Shown here in pieces: positions 53,761 to 64,000 of a DNA stretch of 64,000 nt. Every line of letters starts with the position of its first letter. Positions within the stretch are counted from its first letter, which is position 1. A program made the position numbers and the translations under genes. The notes below the pieces were generated by a model, which was not told the origin of the DNA, ran no database searches, and saw nothing but the letters and a program-made list of their open reading frames with translations. The DNA is from Onchocerca volvulus (lineage: Eukaryota > Nematoda > Chromadorea > Rhabditida > Onchocercidae), in NCBI GenBank assembly GCA_000499405.2, contig HG738140.1:10505560-10569559 (forward strand). The letters run 5' to 3'.

Positions 53761-56700
53761 TCATTTTATTTTATTTATGGTACAATGAGTTAAAATGAAT
53801 GCATGATTTTTGAAAATTTTATCACGCAATTCTATTTTCTTTCAATAGTAAATTTTCCTGTATTCATAATTTTGCTACAGACAATAAGATTTTTTTCTAT
53901 TCTTCTTTTGAACTGCTACAAGTATGGAAATTGGTTGGTCGATGGAAATTAAGAAGTGCGAAAAACTTCTAAGTTGTGCTGACAGATTTAGAAAGAAGAC
54001 AATTAAGTAGCGAAGCTGAAATTTGGATTGTTACTAAAGCTTTTGTTGTCATAATTTTATGAAGTAAGAAGTAAAGTGATATTAAAAATCGAAGGTTAAG
54101 TTTTTATTTTAAAAAATGATTCTTTCATTGTAGTTCACCCATATAGTTACCATATATTACAATCCTATGTTTTTTCTTTTTCTTTTTTTTTTTTGTTCAC
54201 AAACTATCATTCTATTATTCATGATAATTAGGTATTATTTTGTCCTGGCGTTTCATTCATGAAATTGCTGCACGCTTCGTCTGGTAGTATTTTTGTTTCA
54301 TATAATTTGAACATAAAGAGCCAGTCATAGACTATTGTGATTGCTTGTAGATTGTTTCGGAAAGAAATACGGGAATCGGAACAAGGAAACTCAGAGCACT
54401 AACCATGACCAGCTATTTGATTCCTAAACTAATTTTGATTTCATCATAACAAAAAGGACTTGGCGGATCTATTCGAATCAATAATTAATTTGTTTAGGAA
54501 TTTTGTTGAAAAGTTTTCGAGTCCTTAAATCATAAACTTCTTTATTGATTAATTTTGTGAAAGTATATGAATCCTCTTCTTGCAGAAGAAAATTTCCAAA
54601 GCAGAGATACATAAGAGAATTTTCAAGTGATTAATTTGTAAACAGTTTTTCTCAGGAGATTAATTGGTGAGAGATATACACTTGGGCATTATTTTTTCTA
54701 AGCTGGAGAGCATTTGAAAGATTTTCTTTGAAAAAAACTAAATACATTAATTATAAAACATATCATAACTACACGTATTTTCTGCTTAAATTTGCTTTAT
54801 TTGTTTATATTTGCTTTGTTATAACATCTTTCATGGATTTTTTTCGTCAGTATTGATATATGTATTCGCTGTGAACTCTTTTTGATATATGTTTTTATTT
54901 TGATATTTATATATTTATTCGTTTTTTTAATTTTTATATACCTCTCAGTGAGTATTCACATTGTTACCTCTATATTTCAACAGTGTATGTTTATTTATGT
55001 ATTCTTTTATATTGTCTTTCATAAAAAATAATTACAGTTGAATAATTTTACGATACGATGTCATTACCTTATTAAACCATATGAAACAGATTTTCTGGAT
55101 AATGTCTTAAAATTTCTATACCCAATCTTCTGGAAGATTGTCGTGGAATATATATATATATATATATATATATTTGATCTGTTCTCATCTCAATGCACCT
55201 CTCATCTTCGAATTCTTAATATTTTTTATAGTAAAATTATGGCGATGAAATTATGCTCGTGAAGAAAAAAAATTCGAGATAGCGAAATATCTAAGGAGGA
55301 TCCTGATTAAAAAGGGCAAAGAGATGAAATAAAGTTTCCTTTCAATTTATACTAATCTTCCTTCTATCTAATTGTATTCATAATTTTGTTTGATATCTCA
55401 ATGTGTTGCAGAATTTTTGCTGTGCCAGTTTTCGACAATAATTGGAACTACTAAAATTTGGAACTATTAATATAACATTTCGAAGCAGTACCATGCAAAC
55501 TGATCTATAGTAATAACTGCTGGTGATAATTAATGAGAAGTGACAAATATTTCTATGTTTAATTATTGATGAATCATCTATATAAATAAACTGTAAGACT
55601 ATCCTTCTCCAATTATTCAGTTGAATTAAAATTCATTTCAGTTTTTTTCATTTATATGTGAAAATGTTTCCAGTATTCATGAAAGACGCTGGAATCAAAC
55701 TTATGTATAAATAATAGTGATTGTGAATCGTTATCATTGATTATGTTATGTTTCTATAATCAACTTGTTACTTTGAAATTTGCTTGGCTATTTTTAATTG
55801 TTTGCCATCTCTTCATTTTACTGCTTAGGAGCACGTTTCAAAATTTGTTTCTGAATACATAATGACAATGGTAAGGATTAAATTTTTTTTTAAGTTGATC
55901 ATAATTAAAATTATCCAGCTATAATAATGAAAAATAATCAAAATTAGGGAAATCTTAAAATTATAATGATTTAAAAGGAGTTTGTTCTAACAAAAAAAGA
56001 AAGATTGAATGCTTGGGAATTCCTAGTCAGATATTTCAATTTTAATTTTTTTCATTTTTGTAAAGTAAATCGTTACATATATAATGTTGAAGCTTGTAAA
56101 TTTAATTGAACTTTTTTGAAAATTTATTTTAACGAGATTCTTCCCCATTCTTGTTTCATTGTTAGTCTATAAGGCTTAAATTGATAATTTAGTAATTGTT
56201 TACCTTAGTTTGTTTTTAAAATCTTTTATTAGAAAATTATTGAATTGTTTTTTCTGTTTGCCATCAAATGATTAAAGTTACAATCAAAACTTTCTTTTCT
56301 CATTAGCTTACAACGTTTAAACCTTAAAAATGTTGTATAAAATATTACGTAGCAGCGCAACAATTATAAAAAGTTTACGATTTGATGAATTTGTAGTTAT
56401 TTAAATTTGGTTTAATGGAACTGGTTCCAATGGCATTATTTTAATAATTTCCGCTTATAAATTGAAGCTTTCTACCGATTGAAAGTTGGTATTAGTAAGT
56501 TTTATCTGTTGAAAACCATCCTTGTAGCTCTTAATAAACATGATATCCACAGAGTTATAATATTTCCTTTGCAATCTTCAAACTGGGAGTGGAAATATCC
56601 TGTTAAGATTTATTCAATATTTGATCTCTTAGTTTTGATCCAAAAAGCCTAAAGCATCTAATCAGTTTCTAGAAATATTAATCCGTATGATCTATTGGAT

Positions 56701-58626
56701 GAACTCAATCATGCAATTAGTTTGTAACATATCGTGCGCTTAACATATGCGCAAAGTTCATTGATCTGCATATTGCGAAATTTTAAAATTTTACAAAGTG
56801 TCGAAAGTTACACATCGAATCGAAGTTAGAGAGAAAATCATGCAATTGGGAAGAAGACAATTGTCCTATACCATCACACTTGTCGAAGTTAACGTAAAAT
56901 ATTGTTGGAAAATCTTTTTTCATCTTAACTGTCATCAATCATCAAATCTATGCTAAAATTTTAGAAAAACTTCGATGGAAAAATGAAGATATTCATAGAG
57001 ACACATTGTATCAACAGATTTTTGAAATCAGCATTTCTTCATAACTTCAGTGAGCTCATTTTTGAAATTTTCTTTAGCCGCCCTAAATCCCATAATGTTT
57101 AAACTAATTGCAATGCCTCGAACTTCCTTCATCAGAAAACGGAAACTGTTTTATATCAAGATCTACAAAACTTCTAATCAGGACAACAGCTATTAGTACA
57201 TTTCTAAATCAACAAAATTCTATTTACATCATACAATCACTACAAAAAGTGTAATCAAATGTTTTTAGTGTCATCATAAATTATACTATATTTTGATCGG
57301 TCTCATTAAAATTTCAGATGTTTGTAAATTTGTTTTGAAAATCTTCGTCTTTCACTTTCCGAATGCTGAAGTAAATCTGAACCAAAACGGATTCTTTGAC
57401 ATTATTTAATACCATCTATAAGATAAATCATTTCTAATTCTATCAAACTTCGTTTGATGTGAAATAAATTTACAAGTCTTCCTGCTACATTCATAGCAAT
57501 GCTGAAGAGATTTTTGGGGAACAGTCAGTTCGTTTATGATTGCAAAACTTCGTAGTGAGTGAAGATCATAATAATCCCACAAATGTATACTGCTTACAAA
57601 TCATTAGAGTGGAAATTTTGCTCTGCAACGCAGAAGAGGAAATTTCAATTTTTGCAGTAAAGGCCCATAATTTTATTTTCCCTTAAAAAATTGATAATAT
57701 TCGGACATAAAAGCTTCATCACTTCAAATAATAATTATTAATGTGTTTTTAAGAACTATGAAGAAATTGGAGAGAATCATCTGAGCGTAATAATACATTA
57801 GCAGTCGTTCAAGAAGAAAGAAATATGATTGAATTGTGAAGGGAAGTGAAAGAATTATTAGTTAGGTCAAGGCCAACAAGACTCACACAAACTGATCTGT
57901 CAAAGCAATTTCAACAAATATTCTATGACTTATTACGATCTCCGAATATACTCTATTATAGTATATTAAAAGGGAAAGGATAAAATTCTTTTTTCTTTTT
58001 GGTACACCTTATTTTTTTTTTTTTTTTGAAAAGTAAGACTTTAATTTAAAAAATTTTCAATACAGTCATATAATCTCCCAGGATTCGAAATTTAAAATAA
58101 AGTATTGTGGGAACTTAATGAGAGTCCTCAATTTTCAAATGCCAGAAATCATCATACTAACATTACCAAAGCTTCTTATATTTATAAATTGTGATATTGA
58201 AAATAAATTATTTCATCAATAACAATATATGTTATCATTTTCGTAATATCTTCTAATACATTTCATTAATATGGCGGAACTCATTTATCAAATTACAAAG
58301 TGATTTATAAATTTTGAAATTTTTTAAACTAATTTGCTTACATTTTCTCATTCAAAAGAAAAAAAATAATAATTTCTCTCTTGTAAAGATACCTAGAAAT
58401 ATTTAATAACAGAATGAGACAAATGATTATTGAAATCGTGTTGACTGCGTTGATAATGTGACAAAATTTTCCAAAAACTAAATTTTTGCTTCTAAATTTC
58501 ACCAATTAAAACTGAATTTCATCCTTATTCGCATTGATTTATGCAGTAACACGAATTCAGCATTCTTAACAAGATTTACAATTTTCCCAAGCATCTTTTG
58601 GAATTAATTCACTTTTACTCATTTTT
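53761..58626. other. Large gene-poor spacer
   Basis: No gene model could be built over nearly 5 kb. A (TA)n run lies at 55147-55172. Around 56770-56900 a short open stretch on the plus strand looks protein-like, but no phase-consistent exon chain follows. Confidence 0.5.
55147..55172. repeat. (TA)13 microsatellite
   Basis: A run of TA dinucleotides in the intergenic spacer. Confidence 0.9.
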
Positions 58627-59618
58627 TTACGCCACAGCTTCTTTTGGTGTATCAAATGGAGCGTCTATAGACAATTCACCGCAGTCTACAATTTCAACGT
58701 CTTGTTTCGGACGATCTCCAGGATGCGTTGCAGTTTGCTCGATTTTTTTAACAACATCCATGCCTGATAAAACTTTTCCAAACACAACATGACGACCATC
58801 CAGCCATGATGTTTTCACCTGAAACTACGGAAGTCACTATAACATTTCCAATCTATTCCTGCATGAACTAAATTTCAGCTGCGATTTCACAAAACGCTAT
58901 CTCATAAATTAACCGTAGTTATGAAGAACTGTGATCCATTGGTGTCCTTTCCTGCATTGGCCATACTCAACCAACCAGCACCGTAATGCTTCAATCCGAA
59001 ATTTTCATCGTCAAAACGATCACCATAAATACTTTTACCGCCAGTTCCATCTCCTTTCGTAAAATCACCACCTAGATCAAAAAATTTTTTGAATAACATA
59101 AGATTTCTTTTATTTTAAATCAAAAAAAAAAAAGAAAAAAGAAAATTACCTTACTGTGTCTGGAAAACAAAGCAAAGAATTAACCTTGTATCATGAAATC
59201 TTTGATCACACGATGAAATTTGGATCCTTTGTAGCCAAAACCTTTTTCACCAGTTGCCAATGCACGAAAGTTTTCTGTTGTTTTTGGCACATCATTTCCA
59301 AATAGACCTATTTCTATTCTTCCGATCTAAAGATATGCAACAATTTACTTTATTGAAAAAATCTCAAAAAACTTTGAAAAATATACAATCATAAATATGG
59401 ATAGGATAATTACTTTCAATCAAGAAGGCTTACTAATTAGAATGAGTAGGTCAAGTAAAACACTCGATTAGTAAATAAATAGGTAAACAGACACAAACCT
59501 TATTACCACCGATAGCAATATCCATATAAACTTTCTTAGTAACTGTTGCCGTTTCTTTACCATTAGCAGAGCTATAAAAAATGACAAATATAATAGATAT
59601 TGCCTGGATGAAGCCCAT
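58627..59618 (-). CDS. Secreted/ER cyclophilin (peptidyl-prolyl isomerase)
   Basis: Catalyses cis-trans isomerisation of prolyl peptide bonds. Exons in transcript order: 59618-59499, 59326-59185, 59071-58914, 58818-58627; 203 aa, the usual size for cyclophilin B. The hydrophobic N-terminus ([16 protein letters not shown]) is a signal peptide, so the enzyme enters the ER or is secreted. Core motifs are all present: [50 protein letters not shown] and [13 protein letters not shown], including the catalytic Arg, the Phe and His of the active site, and the Trp that binds cyclosporin A. The C-terminus (DTPKEAVA) carries no KDEL-type retention signal, which favours secretion or weak ER retention. 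It matches the C. elegans CYP-5/CYP-6 type. Donors are GTTTGT, GTTAAT and GTTAAT. Confidence 0.97.
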
Positions 59619-59623
59619 AATTC

Positions 59624-59630
59624 CTGAAAT
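59624..59630 (-). promoter_or_regulatory. Candidate spliced-leader acceptor for the cyclophilin
   Basis: ATTTCAG ends five bases before the ATG. This is a near-perfect nematode acceptor with no donor or coding exon needed upstream, so it is best read as a trans-splice site. Confidence 0.6.
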
Positions 59631-60173
59631 AATTCACTGAAAAGTTAATATTACAGAAAAAAGCATTAATATATATAGCTATAATTTAAAACGAAATATT
59701 TTTATCAACAAATGAATAAATATGTAAATTTATATAGTAAATAGAGCGAATATAGTAAATATGACAAAAATAATAACAATGAGACAGCGAAAACAAGACT
59801 AAAATTAAAATTTATAAAACAAATCAAGTGTTTAGATCGGGATGTTTAGATCCAGTTCTCTAGGATATGAACCTGACAATTTCCGTCGATGTTTCGGAAA
59901 AAAATCATTTTAAAGTTTCTTTTTTAATCTCACCATCGATGAATAGATTCATTTAGGTATTACTTATCCATGAAATAAGATAATGGAAATTGCTAAATGA
60001 AAGATTATAAAATAATCTAGATTATTTATAATTTAAATTTAAAAAAAAATCATTTTCAACCTTTGTCAAAACCAAATTCATATCACAGTGCAGACATTTA
60101 GAGAATAAAATCAGTTCATTGTGGTGATTCCAGCCACTGATAAAAATTATAGAATGACGCGGAAGTTACTATA

Positions 60174-60191
60174 CATGCATGCATGCATGCA
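60174..60191. repeat. (TGCA)n palindromic repeat
   Basis: ATGCATGCATGCATGCAG: four tandem self-complementary tetramers. Confidence 0.9.
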
Positions 60192-60530
60192 GTCTGATAG
60201 TGCAACTAACAAACTGATGGAACTGATGGATTGATTACTCGCAAATTACAAGAAAGGCATGCAAAACGAGTAAGGAATGCAGCATGGATGTTGGACAGAT
60301 GGATAAAATCTTAATTTTGGAAAATGGAAGTTTTGAAGAAGAAAAGGAACTGATAAGCTGTCAGCAAGGTTGAGCATGGGGTCAAAACTGAATTTTCCTG
60401 CAAATAGGTCAAAATGTAAAGTAGAAGGAATACATCGGTACCGATCGATCTAACAACAAGCCAACGTCTTCTCCACCCTCGAATTTCCCCGAAAATTTGT
60501 TGTTGGTGATGAATCGAAGAGGGACGTGCA

Positions 60531-60635
60531 CCCACACACAGACACACCCACATACACACATATACATGTACAGACACAGACATACATACACATACGCATA
60601 CACATGTACACACATACACACACACACACATATAG
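60531..60635. repeat. Imperfect CA/ACAT repeat
   Basis: About 100 bases of CACA, CATA and CAGACA units. It creates long artificial open frames on the minus strand rich in Val, Cys and Met. Confidence 0.9.
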
Positions 60636-61799
60636 ATAATGAGAACGAGAAAAGACGGCGACAGTCGTATAAATGACAGTTCCAATTTTATGTTGAATGA
60701 AAAAATGAAAAGCGGTTGGGTCGGCATTCTACATAGTATTCCAGTGAACTTTGGTTTCAAAGCTAGTGAATTCTGATTTCAGTGATTGCTGAATGTCTGA
60801 ATTCGAGCCTAAACTAACAAATTTGTATATAATAGTACCAAACGATTGAAACAATTACTTGAAAATAATTATTAACTTCACATCCAAAAAGGACTTAATT
60901 AAATTGCAATTGGTTATTTAGAAAAGTTCAGATTGCTTGAAATCGGAGAGTGGAACTGAAAAATAAAATCACACAAGAAGGGAAATTTCATTAATTTTAT
61001 GAAATGTCACCACAAGCAAGACGAAGATTAATATGCGTGCATGTGTATGCGTTTGTGAGTTTGTAATTTTTGATTAAAGATTTGCACAAATGTCAACGAT
61101 GGCGATGGGACGGAATGTATTTCTAACTTCCATCATTTCATCGACAAATATTTCACTTTCGTTCGTCTGCTCGTCGATTTTTCGAGACATTTCGACAAAA
61201 GTAGCAGCCTTTAGAAAAGTCGAACGATGTTGAGGAATGTCACGTCATTGTACATCAAAAAAATTGATTTCATGTTGCATAAAAAGACAAAAATGTAATT
61301 GAATTGGTTAATGGAATCGTGAATCTGATCATTGCTCCCGAGAAATGTAGAAATATTTCAAATGGAAATATAAAATGCTTGAAAGGAACGTGAAGCAATG
61401 AATATATCATTGATCATTGATGAAGACCGATAGAAATCCAAGTAGAAACCTTTTTTTGCTAATTTTGTAGAATCTAAATCATCGTTGTAATAAGATTATG
61501 CAAATTAGGAAATCCTTAGGGTTGAAGAGAAATAACTAACCCTCATGGGACGAAAACTTCTGACCATTAATTGAAATGATAGAGTAATTTTAAGCAATGA
61601 CCAAAAGTTAATATGAAAATAATTATTAATATGAAAAAAATCAGTGATCGAAATCTAGTATAGAAATAATTATTAATATGGTATTATATTTCGAATTTAA
61701 TTTTAACGCAGCATTTAAATTTCCATCCATTTCTCAAGTACAGACTAAATTGTAATTTTTCCCATTCCTTCAAAATTTCTGAATTCGATACTTTCAAGT

Positions 61800-61990
61800 T
61801 TTACAAAAGAGTTGCACAGAAGCTCTCAGATGGTGATGCACGTTATCAAATTCAAATCACGACCAAACTCATAGATCTTGGTGGTTAAAAGCGATCATCA
61901 TTGAACTTCCATCAACTAACACATATTGAAGTCGAACACTGGCTTACTATCCAGCACGGAAAATTGCACCACTAAGCCATGACGCTTCTA
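61800..61990 (-). mobile_element. Possible tRNA-derived (SINE-like) element
   Basis: On the minus strand TGGCTTAGTGG (61979-61969) fits the Pol III A box and GTTCGACTTC (61937-61928) resembles a B box, at tRNA-like spacing. The cloverleaf is not intact: the expected anticodon arm is a CTGG/CCAG hairpin with an eight-base loop, and the D arm does not pair. Sequence beyond the B box is less AT-rich than its surroundings and contains a second B-box-like GATTTGAATTTG. A tRNA pseudogene or SINE head is plausible; chance cannot be excluded. Confidence 0.3.
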
Positions 61991-62082
61991 CTCCAACCCG
62001 CAATAAGAAAAAATCAATGGAGGATCTTTTTTTTTTTGTTTGAAATTACGGAATAGTGATTTTTCGTTTAATGTTATAAGTA

Positions 62083-62240
62083 ATTATTGGATAAGATCCA
62101 GGCAATGAACTCTGCGTTATTCTTTCTTTTATCGCTCGTAGAGAAGAATACTGCTGAATTGTCGCATTGTTGCGACTGCTGCATCGCTTTGAACTCCAAA
62201 CTGTTGCTATGTCGCGTTGGTGTAAGAAGTGAGTTTTGTC
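62083..62240 (-). other. Coding-like GC-richer island
   Basis: The minus strand is open for about 50 codons up to TAA, with exon-like codon periodicity, encoding SLLTPTRHSNSLEFKAMQQS and ending FIAWILSNNYL. The GC level stands out. No start with spliced context and no phase-matched partner exon was found. Confidence 0.25.
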
Positions 62241-64000
62241 ATGAAATAGTTTGAAACACGCAACTATTGGCTCTCTGTTCGACTCATCTCTTATGCAAAT
62301 GGAAAAAAATAAAAATAAGAACGGATTATAAATAGTTTGTGCCCTATCTGTCCGGCATTTTCAGCATTAACCATAGCTTTTGTTTGAAACAGAAATGTTC
62401 TGCATCTTACTGAAATCATTTATCAAATTTCTACGATTAAATTAATTAGGAATTAACGGAAGCAGATTATTAGTCTAATTTAGTGTTAAAGTCAGGCAGA
62501 GCAGAAGAATTTTTCTGGAATATTCAGATGTTGGTCAACTTAGTTAAGTTTTACAACATCAACTTATCTTCCGTTCATTACTTTTATTGTTTTAAAATGC
62601 TGACACATCAAATTTAACTTCAACATGCCATTATTGCAAAATTATTATTATCATCGAAAGTTTTTACCACTTACTCTTCATTTTTAAGCAACTCAAGAGA
62701 ATTTGAAAAACTTATCAAAGTCGCAATTAAAAAAAATTAGTTTCTCGGAAATCAATATTCGAATCAAGTAACTCCTTTTGTGTTTGAACAATTAGGACTA
62801 TACATTAGTGACATACTTTTTAATTATAATATTTTTGATGGATCCAGTCTCTTACCTCTTGTTTTTAAGTTCGTAATTTAGTTTCTTATCCCTTGTTTTC
62901 AAGTTCATTGCTCATCGGCCCTTATTTTGTTTTTTGTTTTTAAGTTCCGTTGCTCATTTCTTTGATTTATTAGTTCAGACGAATTAGGCATATTATTCCT
63001 TGTCTTTATTAGTTTAACATTTTGATATCTCTGGATTCGTAAATTTGGACTGAAGGATCAATTTTGTTCTATTCGTTGAAATTGAAATATATCTGAAATA
63101 ACAATCCAAATCGAAAATTGAACTAGTCCTATAGGCTTGAACTATATTGAAACTAAAATTGATCACAAATTGCGTTTTAGAAAAGTCCAATTATTTTACA
63201 ATAATGATTGAAATTGCTTTGGCTATACAGATGGCAGTGGTGAATTGAGTATTCAATTCTCTGTTCCACCCAGTTTCTTTTTTATTCCAGTAGGCTATCT
63301 AAAATTCACATATGGTAACGCTAAATTGAGCTTTTTTCATTACTCTATTTAAATAAAGTATTGCGAAATAAATTACTCGTTGCTTGCCTTTTTTTAATTT
63401 TAATAATGGTTTTTATTTGTGGTAATCACTTGGTAACATAGCCACTTCAAAGAAAAATTTATTGCTCTGTGAAAATAAAATGAAAATTTTCTCTCTTTTG
63501 AATATGTATGGTCCATAAGTGACCATCAAACAAATTTATTTTTTAATGGTCAATTTTTATCGGAAGTTTTTGAGATTCAGGAAACTGTCTAAATTTTTCT
63601 GCCCTAAAATCTACACGCCATTGGTAAGAATTTAAATTCTTTGATCCGAGCCTGTTTCTTCAATACTGCTATTGCTTTTTATTCGTTGGAATGCTTAAAG
63701 AATAGATAATATCGAATTGTAAATTTTCAATTATGTCTGAGAAAACTGTTAATCAAATATTTCTAACGAGCACATGAATAATACATTTAGTTTCATTTGA
63801 AGGAAATGTGCCTTTAGTTTGATAAAATTTCAAGTAAAATATTAAATTAAGTATTGATTTATTTTAAATATTGATATTATATCTCATAAGATAGATATAT
63901 ATGAACATTATATCTCAAAAACAAAAACATAAAGCATATGTGAAAATTATATCTCATTTTATAACAAATATTCTTGAAATATTCATTTTTCTGCAGTATT
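62241..64000. other. Gene-poor AT-rich end of window
   Basis: No exon, RNA gene or repeat family was identified. A diffuse reiteration of phrases such as TTGTTTTTAAGTTC occurs around 62860-62960. Confidence 0.45.

Larger units (their letters stand above)
59631..61799. other. Gene-poor spacer
   Basis: No supported gene. It contains a TGCA-type repeat at 60174-60191 and the CA-rich tract at 60531-60635. Confidence 0.5.

Noticed and set aside
60311..60760. Minus-strand 149-codon frame rich in Val, Cys and Met
   Set aside because: Translation of the CA-type repeat.

Overview
The window looks like nuclear DNA of a nematode, most likely a filarial or other spirurid worm (inference). It is very AT-rich and full of poly-A/poly-T and (TA)n tracts. 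Genes are cut into short exons whose introns mostly start GTAAGT, GTTAGT or GTTTGT and end TTTCAG, TTACAG or TTTTAG. Several start codons sit just behind an acceptor-like AG, as expected where a spliced leader is added in trans. I saw no bacterial-type operons, CRISPR arrays, rRNA genes or intact tRNA genes. Exon models were built by hand from reading frame, splice motifs and phase. Each model below closes in frame.

Layout. 640-1194 (+): small single-pass membrane protein. 2395-4427 (-): three-exon gene of unknown function. 5298-8739 (-): nine-exon TCP11-family gene, 561 aa. 9535-11232 (+): five-exon Golgi transport protein of the GOT1 family, 140 aa, divergent from TCP11. 15573-16660 (-): four-exon unidentified gene. 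18.9-23.8 kb: small or decayed reading frames only. 29458-48455 (+): cyclic nucleotide phosphodiesterase of the PDE3 family, 17 exons, with a candidate 5' exon at 24055-24318; it dominates the window and has long introns. 51202-51509 (-): cysteine-rich exon-like frame. 52532-53553 (+): four-exon secreted protein of unknown function. 58627-59618 (-): four-exon secreted/ER cyclophilin, 203 aa. 59.6-64 kb: apparently gene-poor, with a CA-type repeat and a Pol III-promoter-like element.

The recognised genes are unlinked housekeeping and signalling functions: Golgi vesicle transport (GOT1), ER protein folding (cyclophilin), cAMP/cGMP breakdown (PDE3) and TCP11, whose role is poorly defined. They do not form a pathway cluster. 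The most interesting observations are an apparently recurrent GC-AG intron class sharing the donor GCAAGT (one near-certain, two inferred), a Cys/His-rich exon inside the PDE3 regulatory region, an in-frame TAG beside a GT in a PDE3 exon, and several unidentified small genes. No clearly new biological system was found.
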